This document shows, one piece after another, positions 1 to 12,079 of a stretch of 64,000 nucleotides of DNA. The first letter of the stretch is position 1. The number at the start of each line of letters is the position of its first letter. The notes under the pieces were generated by a model. It made no database searches. It saw only the letters and a program-made list of their open reading frames with translations, and was not told where the DNA came from. Origin of the DNA: Marisa cornuarietis. Its lineage: Eukaryota > Mollusca > Gastropoda > Architaenioglossa > Ampullariidae. Position numbers and translations under genes: made by a program. Location of the stretch: positions 8,701,001 through 8,765,000 of the forward strand of contig SMMW01000555.1 of assembly GCA_004794655.1 (NCBI GenBank), read 5' to 3'.

Positions 1-1750
1 AGCCTGCTATATTTGTTCAAGGTGTAGATTAACACTTTTGCAATATGTAAAATCCCAGCCTGTCTTCCCCTGCTGTCCTCTGAGTCACCAGGATATACAC
101 CTTTTTAAGGTGCGCGAAAGTATGCTTGGATCCTATGAAAAGCAGAGCAAAACAACTGTTTAAAGTTTGTAAAATAAATTTTTATAGTTAGAAAGTTCAT
201 ACAGGGGACAAAGTATATAGTAAAAAAACCTTTTTTGCGAACAAACAATTTTCAGTTTGTGGTTTTGCGATGAAAATACAATAATAATAAAAGCCATGAC
301 TACTTACTACACACATATCTCCTCATGATGGAGGAGTTTATGACAATTAAAAAGTGTCTACGTACATGCTATATACACATACATGCTTGCACACGCACAA
401 ATAAACTTATAAGCCTAAACGAATTTTTATAAGCTAAACCTTTTTCGTTTGCTTAACCTTTGGGAATTGATGAAAGAATAATGTTGGACCCTTGTAGGAC
501 AGGCCGGGGGCAGCCTACGACAAGCATACTTGTCTGTCCTGTTATCTACTCGTATGTTTCCTGTCTACCCCGTAATGAACATTCCTTGCTTGTCACTCAA
601 ATTTACCTTATCATTATTATTCACTTACTATACATTGGTGTTGATGTGAAAAACTCTTATTGATTTACTGAAATCTGCGAGTCCCTATGCCTGCCGGATC
701 ACATGATCTCGCGGGCAGTGTACGTACCCTTATCCTATGGGTATACAGACAATTTAACCACACGACAGTTTGAATTACAAAGCTGTGAAACTACTGTAAT
801 TTTTTATTTTATTATTTGTCCCTGTGCCTTTTGTGAAAGATTTTCTGTCGCGATATTTGTCTGCGTACGCAGAAATTACGATTATATTATGTCTACATCA
901 ACATTCTTGCTGTTCAGTACTTGAACCATTGGTTTCTCGTCTAACATTAATAATGTTTTAGTAGTTTCATTCTTAGAGTTCTGAATTATGCAGGTGCGAT
1001 ACAAATAAGCGTCTGATTAAAACCTTACAAACAGTATTTTTTATGCATTCTGGCACATCTGTGAGTCACTAAAACCTGTAAGTAGTTATTTCCTTTTAGA
1101 TACATCTAGTAATGAACAGCCATTCATTTTATTCCGGAAATTATGTTAGCCTTTGGTCACATTCTTTTTTATAATTGTACTCTTTTGTTAGACCTGCGCT
1201 TTTTTCTTGCACTAATGGAGAAAATGCGTCGTAATTTTGCAGGTGAATTTGCAAGGTCCACAAACACAAGCAAACCAGAACGCAAGACCTATAACTATTT
1301 GAATAGAAATCCGAAAAGACTATCAAACAATTAAAAACGTTTGTGAACGTCAGCATCAATTGTTGTCAGGATTTTACTAGTGAGATCGTAAAGTGCAAGT
1401 TGGAATTCGTGGCTGAGGATCCTTCTTTTTTGTCGCTTCCACTGTTTCAGTGTTTACATTGGATCTAATGTGTTACATGTCTTTTGTGTTTTGCTTTACA
1501 TTTTGTAGCTTTTTCACAATATCCTGTACATATATAATCTCGTTTCTTTCAGCTGAAATGTATTGATCTTTCCTTTCAAGCAATTTTTTGTAATTTAATA
1601 AAAGCAATGCTAACACTTGTACATAGTTTTCATAAAGCTAATTTTAGCATGTCGACCACTACTTAGATAATCCACCGATCCAGCACTGGTTGATCAAATT
1701 ACCATCTTCAAAGATGGTCTAAAACGAGTCACTGTTCGGAACTCTAATAA
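1..1750. other. AT-rich DNA, no gene recognised
   Basis: Only short frames (75 codons or fewer) occur, with stops in all others, and the two around 1141-1359 overlap on opposite strands. I see no domain, tRNA-like box or tandem array here. The region ends at the left edge of the LTR retrotransposon. Confidence 0.6.
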
Positions 1751-2584
1751 TGTCACATAGGGGTGACATGGAGGCTAATAGTCAGTACAGCGCGGGTGGC
1801 CGAGTCGCACCTGGCGCGTGAGTAATAGATTTTTTTTTTAGACAGTGAGAAAAGAAAGAGGAAAAAGTATTTAGTTAACTGTCGCCAGCCAGCGCTTCAC
1901 TTCCTAAAGAGACACGCAAAGTGGAGAGACACTGCGTGTGGGGGAGTGAGTGCTGCGTCTTCCTAGAAAGGTGCGATGTTATATTTGTTTTAGTATCTCG
2001 GATTTGTTTGTATAATGTCAATTTTTTCCTGTATGTCTTTTTTTAAAGAGAGATATAGACATGTATTAGTAAGTTTTTTTGTTGTGACTGTTAAAGGCGC
2101 AGTTAACTGGAACCATTTTGAGTAAAACGTCTGGCCCCAAGAGGCAGCGTTTGTGTTATGAGGTTGGGTTGCTTGTCCCGAGAGACAGCGATGACCGAAT
2201 TTTGTTTTTAACGTTTTTTTTTCCCGAGTGGAAGCGTTTATGGTTTGTTTGTGTTTGTGTGTGTGTGTGTGGAAGATATATTTTTCCGTATTAATGAATC
2301 GTCAGTTACCCAGTGACTGGAATTTAAGAACATCATCAAGAAAGAGCCGTGATGAGTGACTTTGTGCCGGACTCTGAACAAGTACTTATTATTAGAATTT
2401 TGATAATTAGAGTTGTTGAGTAATTAGTGATTTTCGGATTGTGTATTAAGAATTAGTTTTTCTTCAACCATTATCGTAGAATTGTATTCAGTATTTTACC
2501 ATATTTTGTTAATATAATTAGATGTATACATGCCTAAAAAAGAGGCAGAGTTGTTGGTGAAAGAACGCGCAAGTGGCTGTGACA
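1751..2584 (+). repeat. 5' LTR
   Basis: It aligns with 3755-4516 over nearly its whole length, with the same first and last bases. It opens with a near-perfect 7-bp inverted repeat (TGTCACA/C ... GGTGACA). Compared with the 3' LTR it carries about 93 extra bases near 2198-2290, including a short GT run. It lacks about 25 bases near 2560 that are present in the other LTR. Promoter and RNA-processing signals are expected by family but were not pinpointed. Confidence 0.92.
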
Positions 2585-2588
2585 TATT

Positions 2589-2607
2589 TGGTGACCCCGA
2601 CGTGATC
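2589..2607 (+). other. Putative primer-binding site
   Basis: The stretch tggtgaccccgacgtgatc begins four bases after the 5' LTR ends. It starts with TGG, which is complementary to the CCA end of a tRNA, and its length of about 18 bases is right for minus-strand priming. I could not assign the tRNA species with confidence. Confidence 0.7.
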
Positions 2608-3207
2608 ACACGGCGATCCGTGCCACTGTGACGTGACCTCCGCTGAGATCGGAGACGAGCTCTGCCGCGCGCGGTTTGCCTGTGAGGTGAGAGATTGTAA
2701 TTGCGTTTTGGTGTTCCTCGAGCCGAGGAAAGAATCGGCATTGTTGACTAAATTGCTTTTTCCCCGTCTCCAGCTCTACGGGTCTGTCAGGGGGTGTACA
2801 GTTTTTCCGTCCCGTGCAGTAAGGAAATAGTCTCTAAATTTGCCTGTGCCTTCTGTCTTTCTTTCCTGCTCTTTTCATCCTTCTGTCTTTTTCTGCGCTG
2901 TATTTCTCTTCGTAGATATCTGTTCTTTATTTTTGCACAACCTTTGTATTGCATGCAGGTTTTGCCCATTTGATGGATTTTGTGTAAGAGTGATTAATGT
3001 AAAATTTTGAAATACTTTTTAATCTTTTCTTGCATGTGAGACTTGTTAGTCATACTGTGCACTTGACTGAATATTTTGGACTGTAACCTAATTTTGAGGC
3101 AAGGAGTTTAACTTTGTAACTTGCCTGAAGTTTGCCTACTGATTTTAAAGTTATATGTGAGATTTCTTTTGTTGTTATCAAGGATTAGTTACTAGAAGAA
3201 AAGATGG

Positions 3208-3706
3208 ATGTTTTTTAAAGCTCAAGGGGAGAGTATAGGCTTGTCAGGTGATGCGCTCACTAAATTTGTTGCACAGCGCATTCAGAAATATGAGAAGGTT
3301 CAGCGAGAACGATTGGAGAAGAGGCTTGAGAAAGAGAGAAGTGAGAGAGAAGAAAGATTAAAGAAAAAAAAATAGTTGAAAGAAAGAATAGAAAAGAAAG
3401 AATAGGCTGAGAGAGAAGAGAGAGAAAGAAAACGCGGATAGAGAAGAACGAATGAGGAGAGAGAGCGAGAGGAAAGAGAGAGAGAGAGAAAGGGAATTTG
3501 AATTGACTAGATTAAGAATAGAAAGTGAAAGAACTGGTAGTGAAGAGCAAAGAAGAGAACCAGTTCCAAAAGGGCTCACCCCGAAGTTTCCTATTTTTAA
3601 AGAGGATGTGGAAGATATTGACTCATTTATTTTTGGTTTTAAGCCTATGTCCAGGTTCTATGTTGACCAGACTGAGATTATAGAGAGTGGTATAGAATGT
3701 AATTAA
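3208..3706 (+). pseudogene. Broken gag remnant of the LTR element
   Basis: The first open segment starts at an ATG at 3208 and runs 55 codons to a TAG at 3373-3375. Its translation begins MFFKAQGESIGLSGDALTKF and then becomes a highly charged E/R/K coiled coil. After several stops and a +1 frame change, the reading resumes at about 3452-3706. That part is again an RE-rich coiled coil, followed by a segment with LTPKFPIFKEDVEDIDSFIF. This order (a short amphipathic start, a charged coil, then a 'PKxPxFxEdxDdIDsFL'-type motif) is what I know from Ty3-type gag proteins of marine invertebrates. The frame then ends abruptly a few residues later, just before the polypurine tract. The capsid body, zinc knuckle and all of pol are therefore missing. 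It is not expected to make a functional protein. Confidence 0.8.
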
Positions 3707-3736
3707 TGTGTGAAGATGTAAAAAAAATGATTTTTT

Positions 3737-3754
3737 AAAGGGGGGGGGGAGGAA
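3737..3754 (+). other. Polypurine tract
   Basis: The purine run aaagggggggggggaggaa lies directly against the first base of the 3' LTR. This is the expected place and composition for the plus-strand primer of an LTR retrotransposon. Confidence 0.85.
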
Positions 3755-4516
3755 TGTCACCTAGGGGTGACATGGAGGCTAATAGTCAGTACAGCACGGT
3801 TGGCCGAGTCGCACCTGGCGCGTAATTGATTTTTTTTAGACAGTGAGAAAAGAAAGAGGAAAGAGTATTTAGTTAACTGTCGCCAGCCAGCGCTTCACTT
3901 CCTAAAGAGACACGACAAGTGGAGAGACACTGAGTGTTGGGGAGTGAGGGCTGCGTCTTCCTAGAAAGGTGTGTTGTTATATTTGTTTTAGTATCTTGGA
4001 TTTGTTTGTATGAATTTTTTCCTGTATGTTTTTTTAAAGAGAGATATAGACATGTATTAGTAAGTTGGTTTTTTTGTTGTGACTGTTATAGGCGCAGTTA
4101 ACTGGAACCATTTTGAGTAAAACGTCTGGCCACAAGAGGCAGCGTTTGTGTTATGAGGTTGGGTGGCTTGTCCCGTAAGACAGCGATGACCGTGTTAATA
4201 ACGAATCGTTAGTTCCCCAGTGACTGGAATTTAAGAACATCATCAAGAAAGAGCCGTGATGAGTGACTATGTGCCGGACTCTGAACAAGTACTTATTATT
4301 AGACTTTTGATAATTAGAGTTGTTGAGTAATTAGTGATTTTCGGATTGTGTATTAAGAATTATTTTTTCTTCAACCATTATTGTAGAATTGTATTCAGTA
4401 TTTTACCATATTTTGTTAATATAATTAAATGTATACATGCCTGAAAAAGAGGCAGAGTTGTTTGTGAAAGAATGCGAAAATGTCCAGGCGTTAAGCGAAC
4501 GCAAGTGGCTGTGACA
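3755..4516 (+). repeat. 3' LTR
   Basis: This is a direct repeat of 1751-2584 with identical TGTCAC/GTGACA termini. It lacks the block of about 93 bp present at 2198-2290 of the 5' LTR. It carries about 25 bases around 4470-4497 that are missing from the 5' copy, where GAACGC-like short repeats suggest a slippage deletion. Elsewhere the two LTRs differ by scattered substitutions and small indels. Confidence 0.92.
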
Positions 4517-4633
4517 AATAGTGTCCTCCACCTCATACAGAGTCACTTTCCTGTTCTTTCCACAAAGCACAAAAAATTACCTTAAGGTTGTCCAAACACA
4601 AATATCTAATTTCTCGACACAAGACAAATATTA

Positions 4634-4646
4634 ACACACACACACA

Positions 4647-4725
<79 letters not shown>
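4634..4725. repeat. (CA)n microsatellite, ~92 bp
   Basis: About 45 CA dinucleotides with one interruption (cat). A long reading frame through it on the minus strand is only repeated VC codons. Confidence 0.97.
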
Positions 4726-4727
<2 letters not shown>

Positions 4728-5540
4728 CTTAAACCCCTAGGTTTGAGATACGGTAAATGTATGAGTTATATATAGCGAGATGCAGACTAAGTTATGCTTT
4801 GCTTTCATCAGTTTACTTTGTTTCCTCTACCCGCTACCTAAGCTTACGACTTCGGCAAGAGCAGATTTATACAAGATCCTGAGCAGTCTCTTTAGGTACT
4901 TGCTCTGGCGTGCCTAGACTCTCCTCTTCGTATCGGTGATCAGTCTATGTTTCCCGTGCACTAGGCATGATTGTTACTACAAGTCACTTCTACAGATTGA
5001 TATTATGTCACGTAGGCTTATTTACCACAATATCAAGTAGCTAAAGTTAAACAAACAGGGATAGAGACTGGGGACGGTACTTCTAGAGTTCAGGTGATTG
5101 ATATCAGTAGCTATGCTTAAATTAATGTCATAGTAAGCACATTGAACTAATGAAATACCACAATCTTAGGATGGACAAAAGTGAAAAAGCATTTACAACA
5201 CAACATGCATGGGTCACGATCTTACAGTGGGGGGCTGCCATGAACCCATCCTGGCATTAAAAAGAAACGGCGGAGGATGGTCTTGCTCGGCCAGGTGACC
5301 TACATGATGATTTGTGTGATACTTCAATGTATCTTGGAAGGTGGTCGACGCTAGGGCAGACAGAAATAAAATTTCTTTGCTAACATAGAAGAATAGACTG
5401 GTCATATCGTGACATTCCTTTTTTTCCTTTCTTCAACAAGAGCATCGTGTCAGCCTTGTTGACGATATTTGGTCGTGGGCTGAACGAAAGATTAAAAAGA
5501 AAGAAAGATTAAAACAGAAGCTCACTTTGAAATAAGTGCA

Positions 5541-5572
5541 AAACAAACAAACAAACAAACAAACAAACAAAC
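5541..5572. repeat. (AAAC)n microsatellite
   Basis: Eight copies of AAAC/ACAA in a row. Confidence 0.95.
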
Positions 5573-6519
5573 GTTCAGCTCTATAGGTAAATGTATTATA
5601 ATAAGTCGTGTGTAATTTTAAATATTGTCCGAATGTTATCATGAACACAGACTTGCAGAAACTATAGGGGCCTATTCTAGCTGCTGAACTAGAAGCTTGA
5701 AAGAGGAGCTTGCTCCGAAAAGCCATTGGAATGAATTTTTTGTCAAATATATGAAGTAAGAAGCAGCGAAACATTTTGTATAAAAGGACTGTAGTCTTGG
5801 ATTCATCTATATGGGAATGCTATTTTATGATGACTCAGTTGCATATAAGTCAAAGTTGATTGTCAACAAGACAATAAGAACAAATATCTGGCCACAACCC
5901 TAGACACAAGCTGTCTACAGAACAAAGATTAGGTGGGTGCGACATAGATTGTCTTAATCAAGACAAATGTAAAAAACATAATTTTTACAGATTTACGATT
6001 ATGTAGAATATTCCTAACAAAAAATAAGGAATGCCACCCTTTTGACCTCTTTTAGCCAACAATGAACAATGTTGCCCTCGTTTCAGGCATAAGGTCAGTG
6101 ACAATCGGAAAGTCATAATAGTGATTTATACAATTTGAGTATGTATAGAGATAGAGAAGAGGAAAAGGGACATAACTGATTCTTCTAATGTCATCAGCAG
6201 TCAGGCCCATGGACTACATACTTTGAAGGTAACAAGAAGTAAAGCACATTACTAGAAAGACGTGAGAATCACAGAGAAGGAAAGTTATTTTTATAAAAAT
6301 CCATTAAAATGGTAACAAAACACGAGCTGATGGAAGTATTTATTTAAGAAATGTTAAACGCAAAACTTCAGAGAAATAAAAAGAACTACAAACTTGGACA
6401 AAATTTTAATATTGTTTGTACAAGAAGGGTGTTATTTTTTGTAAATATTTGTTGATAAAAATAAGTGTACTTTGAAAGTCACTGACTTACATGCGTCTTG
6501 AAAATGACTGAATTCATAA

Positions 6520-6544
6520 ATAATAATAATAATAATAATAATAA
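6520..6544. repeat. (TAA)n microsatellite
   Basis: About eight TAA/AAT units. Confidence 0.95.
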
Positions 6545-9500
6545 AATTATTAAAAGGGGAAGCAACACGTTAAGGCTGGTAACGTGGGAAGATTTGTAGA
6601 GTTGCTTCCCATGACGTAGCTGTGCTTTGACGAGTTTGCGACCTAAAAATTTACTAACTTCTAACGCGGACATGAACAGTGGACAAGCTTGTTTTATCTC
6701 AGATTGTTACACTAGTATTACTTTGCTTGCTGCAAACGCGAATATTATTTGGCTTTAATAAAACTGTCTTCCAAAATGGTGCTTGTTTGGATATTAAAAA
6801 TAAAGCAGTGTGTGGTGTATTTTTGTTTGTGGTTATGGATCTATGCAGATTAACGCGTTTGGATGATATTGACTATAATTATTAAAGGCACATCTTTTGT
6901 CCACGAAAAGGGTGTAGACTATGTTTGATATTTTATATATTTTCATATTTTTGGCTCTATAGCATGTTCCCTTTACCAATTAAAAGATTGTTACTCGTGG
7001 ATCAATAAGGGAAACAAAAAATGCTACACAAATCAGTCAGTTTTGATGACAATGTAATTTTAGAGGTTACCCTGTGATAAAAAGGAAGGGAGCGAGCGAG
7101 TGAACCTGAGAATTGCGGGGTGACCAATACCACGTGGCGTGTTTACCTCACCTTTATCAAACGGGATGGGGGTAAAGAACGAACCGGAAGTCTTGCTCCC
7201 TCTTTTCCCCTTGATTTGCTCCATCCGTCAGGGGAGATGACATGATGTTTATACCGGGCCTATAATTAAAGAAAAAATTCTGTTCACAGTCAGTCTACTA
7301 TAAGTACATTTTCACATCAACCGTCATTTCATAAGGTTTCATGTAAGAAGGAATGAGGAAGTGAGGGAGAGATAGATCCCTCAAAAAACCGCTTGACACA
7401 TCATTCTTGTGACTTCACGGGGAGAGATTCGTCATCAAAGCCAAATCAACCAAATGGGTGTCCAACAGATGGATCATCCGGCAACGAACACGAAAGGCCC
7501 GAAATAGAACGAAGCGGGTGAGGCAGGAGAGCAGTGACGTGGGCTGGAAACTGTGCGCAGTGTTGACTGTCTGCAAGCCACCCACTGTCAGCACGCTCCC
7601 ACATATTTGTACAATCAACTTGCTAACAGCGCGTGTATTACTCACGGTCCGTGTTAGGTGTACTCCCCGCAACAGGGTCAGTTAAAAGACATTGCTGCTG
7701 GAACTGATGACCTAGGCGGCAAAACACTTCACCTCAAAGTGAACGAAGGAAGGAAAGGAAGAAAAAAAGGAAGGAAGAACGGGCTGCTAGTGATGGATTT
7801 GGTAGTTACAAAGGAATTAATGTCGAAGTTTCTTTAATAAACAAGACTTGTTGAGGGCATTGGAAATTAAAATCAGAGAAGTATTTTGAATAAGAGTTTC
7901 TCTCCGGGACTAAAAATCTTAAAACATTTCTGTTAAGGGTTTTTTTATTAAATGTTGTTAAATGAATCTTTTCCAGCTGCTTCTCACATTCGTCTTCACA
8001 GCTCATCATCATAGACGTCTTGTTTATTATCTTCGTCTGTCCCTTCCCTTATTTACAACATTACCATTGCCATTATCACATCAGTAAATTTGTTGAGCAG
8101 CCACTAAGCAATAAAATTCCAGAATTAAAGTGTGTTAACATTTCACTGGAAGTATCACAATTTTCGAACACCCTTCGTGAATAATCAAGTAAGCGAAGAA
8201 TCTTTCGTAATCCATTTGTTTGTTTTTTTCTAATTTTAATATCTGTATTCTAGTTCTATAGTATGCTCAATACGAAATAATTAATAAAAATGATTGATAT
8301 TCTGAGACTAAAAAGACCCAGACAACGCCCACTCTTTCCCCCGAAGAAAGATCACTCAATATATTAATGGTTTCCAGAAAGCCGCTTGCATTCTCAGACA
8401 ACCAATGTGTACTGATTGAGTCGCAGATGTCTTGGCGAGGTACCAGTGTTCCTCATTTTGCAGATTTCCATCAGCGACTGCTGGGCTTCGGAAGTGACGT
8501 CAGTGGTTGGGGGAGACCATCAGATGCCAGACGGCGTCGTCCCCGAGCTTAAGACACGTCGCTATACATTAGCGTCTGCTATATTTGTCTCCTCTTCCCT
8601 CACCTATTCCACATCTCTGTGCAGGGGTCGACGCTTCTGTCTCTTTATCTGTCTGTCCATCTGGCTAGTCAGCTAACAAAAAGCACAAAAAACACACGTT
8701 TGTGGTAGTACATGTTTAATGTATGTGTTCGGGAATGTGTACACTATATTTGCTTTCTCTCTCTGTGTGTTCATGTGCGTGTGCGAGACACAGAGAAGAG
8801 GGAAAGAGACGACCTAGTTGACAGCCTACAACTTTTTTTTTTTTTTTTAATGAATGACCTTCATTCATTACGAGATACTGGGACCAATGAACCAGAACAA
8901 ACGTTGGTCTCGGCAGAGAGACAGCAGTCCACCAATACACGTCCGTGACTAGACTCACTATTTCCCTAATTTTCGGTGATTATTCAGAGTGTAAACTATA
9001 GCTTGTCAAATAGAAGCGAAACAGTGACGTCATTGTAGTACATGAAATGCGCCAGACTTTTACATACAGTTCCAGATCTCCCGTTGCCTGTAACCTGAAC
9101 AAACTAAGTGTACACCAGAAGCTCAAGCAACTCCACCTGCAAAACGAATAAGCAGCAATTCATTTCTGGACATAAATCGGATCGGCGGGAATGGCAAACC
9201 GTGAGACAGCTACCACTAGCATAACGGCTGTCTCTCTCTCTCTCTCTCATTCAATTGTTCGTTGTCAGGCTATTCTGTTACCTGTCTTCTCACCACTTCG
9301 CCTGTCTGTCTGTTTGTCACAGTCTCGGTCTCTATCTCTCACATTATGAGTATGATCAGTGCGTATGTCAGTGTTTGTAATACATGTATTTGTGTGTCTG
9401 CGTGCGTATGTGTATGTGTATTATAGAGAAAAGACCTTAACATCATTTTATTTTATGGTTTAAGCAGCACTAATGATCTATCTTATGGTCGTACATACAC

Positions 9501-12004
9501 AACCCTCCTAATGCTCTGACGTCACGTCCCTCGAACCATTTGAATTCAAACTGCCTTGTCTAAAATGAACGCAAGTTGAGAGCAAAAATAGTTTTTAAAA
9601 AACACCACGAAATAGCTCCGACATTTAATTACTCTTTCAAAAAACGAAGAACGAGAAAGTTGTATTGAAATGCGTGTTTTTCTTACGTGCCATAGCTACC
9701 AAGTAATGCGGATTTACCGGGCGAGAGAGAAAAAAAGAAGACACAAAATGCTGTTGCATGTTTGTTGCTGGTTCTTCTTTCCGTGCACAGGCGAAAGCGT
9801 TTCGCTGATTAAGTTATTTCCCCCTCAAACTGGCTTTCTGCGGGCGTCAAACGCAGTAAAATGGCGGAGAGGCCGAAACTGCGAAAGGAATGAAGGGTGG
9901 AGAGAGGGGGAAGGGAGGTAGGAGGCAGAGTGGCTCCAATGTGAGGATAACTTAGTCAGCCTAAGACCCCGATCGAAGTGGGTAATCTCCCTCTACCCCG
10001 CAAAGCTTGTTATAAAAAAAGCCCATTTCTGGCCTCCCTTGTATGCTTTCCTCTATCCTTACATCTGATGCTCCTCCTCCCCCTGCATCAGCTTTCTCTT
10101 TTTTGTTTTCCCCCTTTTTCGTTTTTTTTTAGCGTGAATAGTTAAATATTTCATTTCTTTCTCTTGTTCTCCATTTTTATCACTCACCCTCTCTTTCCCT
10201 GTCTGCGCACCCTCTTTCCTGAACTCACCCTAGATCTTTATTCACTCTCTTCAATTCTTTCTGTTGTCTCTTCTTCCCACCCTCCGCCTTCCCACTACTA
10301 TCATATCTTACAAACTTCTTTTCCATAAGTCTCCATCCCGCCCCTCTCTACTGAACCTCTTTTTGGAGTCTGTGGTCAATTCTACTTGTTCATGCTCGTG
10401 GAATTTTATGACAGCATTCAACACAAAGAAAAGTTTTTTACTCATTAACTTGACGTCGAGACGAAGACCAGCATGTCGGGCGGGGGAGTTGGAGTGATGG
10501 AAAAAAAGGCTCCTGATGTCGGAATCATGAAGAAGTTTTATTTTTAAAGGATCCCAAATAAAAACATTGAGCTAGATCAGCTCAACTCCGTTTACGCCTA
10601 ATGAGACGCGCATCCACAAAAAAACTGGGGTGGATTTCGAAAACATCAAGCGCTTTCAGGCATCAGGAATAGTTTATGTTGGCATTTGATCAGTTCTTTA
10701 CAAGCTGCCGACTCATCATTGAAGGGTGGCTGAATGTGCCAAAGGAATGATTTAAGCTGTTGGCAGCCATACTTAAAGGCTGGGTTATCCAACATTTTCA
10801 ACACAGGGTTTGTCGTTCTTTTTTGACTTTGCATGTGCGAATACAGTGTATACCAGTAGAAAGTAAGGGGAAGAGTATTGACACTGTGGTTGCAGGAGCA
10901 GCGACTATTGAGTGGTTCACCGTGTCTAAAGCAAGGCTCACGGTTGTCTTCCACTTTCAATCTTCATTGATAATTTGCCCTGCCATGATTTAGGTCATTG
11001 TAGACATCAGCAAAATACCTATATATGAAATTAACTAGGGTAGGGAATCATCAAGGGAGGTTTACTCTCGAGACAAACTAATTCCCGATTCAGTAATCAT
11101 TGAGTAGGGAATGGTACCTTATTGAGCAGCAGGTATTTCTGAAAAAGTGGGATTGCCCATTGGGTGTGAATATGGTAAACTTGTCACTTAAATGAGAAAG
11201 AATATAAAAAATGTACAAGTAAACAAGAAGAAGCGAGAAATAAACTTTTTAAAATTTTATTCTTTATGTTGTTTCACCACGGAACCTTTTGCACTGATTA
11301 GTAACCACGGTCCAAAAGGAAAAGCAACATATTGTAGTCTGGACTCAGCTTTATAACTACAGAGAAAAGACACTTGCACTTGACTTACCTTTACTTTATC
11401 AATACGTCCCATGCGATTTTACAGGTTGTTGAAATGATTAGGGGTATCCATGAATACAGGGTTTTAGCCACTATCTGAAGATCTACCCTGCCCGGGTAGG
11501 CTAACAGGTTAAGCTAACATCATAAATACGAGCCCACCTAGATAGGCAGGCGGAGAATATTTGATCAACAACCTTCTCCTCAGAGGACAAACGCACGAAC
11601 CAGCAGGCCCCGATAAAGTGCTCTCACCTCCACATCCTAGGAAGACCACTGGGTTAGGGCGGACAAAGACGACGACAAGATGGCGTTTCTCCGACTGACA
11701 TGAAGACTGGATTGGAACCACAGAAGACGACCTCGTTTTGTGAGGTCTGACTGATTCAGTTACATCGTACTTCAGAGTGTCTGGTGTTTTAAAACAGTAG
11801 TTTGCCTCGGAGCAAGAAGAACGCTTCGATCAGATTTTCCACCAAAGTCTGACAACTTTTGTAGGTAACGGTGATTATATACCTTTTCAAAACAAATTAA
11901 AGCAAACTTTATGTTTCATTGAAAAATACACAAACTGTCATGCGATAGTGCTTCTGTAAGCATGTATGAAGGGAAACATATGGTAAGATAATTCCATAAC
12001 CTGG

Positions 12005-12075
12005 TTGTCGTAGAGTAATGAGGTGCTAGAGTCGTTGCTTGTCTCGGGGTTAGCTTTTTGTAAGGGCAGTGCCTA
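12005..12075 (-). mobile_element. SINE 3'-body fragment
   Basis: Read on the minus strand, this has the same order of motifs as the 3' body of the SINE at 41845-42052: a ggcac(t/c)-type start, aaaagct, ccccgaga, then tagcacctca and acgac. It has no tRNA-like head. It lies directly at the low-coordinate edge of the RTE-type LINE relic, on the same strand. Confidence 0.65.
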
Positions 12076-12079
12076 TCGT

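Larger units (their letters stand above)
1751..4516 (+). mobile_element. Internally deleted LTR retrotransposon (Ty3-like)
   Basis: The element has two long direct repeats (834 and 762 bp), each starting TGTCAC and ending GTGACA. A primer-binding-site-like TGG lies 4 bases after the 5' LTR, and a purine run directly precedes the 3' LTR. The flanking pentamers are AATAA on the left and AATAG on the right, so a 5-bp target-site duplication with one later change fits. The 1,170-bp interior codes only a broken gag start. Protease, reverse transcriptase, RNase H and integrase are all absent, so this is a non-autonomous deletion derivative. The Ty3 assignment rests on the gag layout (a charged coiled coil followed by a short conserved capsid-like segment) and the 5-bp duplication. 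It is an inference, because no pol is left to test it. Confidence 0.9.
4726..12000. other. Long stretch without a recognised gene
   Basis: Contains an (AAAC)n run at 5541-5572, a (TAA)n run at 6520-6544, a T run near 8831-8848, a short (TC)n at 9233-9248 and GT-rich DNA around 8760 and 9390-9420. Frames at 7415-7685 and 8367-8680 are open on both strands in slightly GC-richer DNA, but I recognise no domain. The minus frame at 10646-10960 (104 codons) is of normal complexity but also unrecognised. Three TGACGTCA octamers occur at 8495, 9025 and 9517. Confidence 0.5.
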
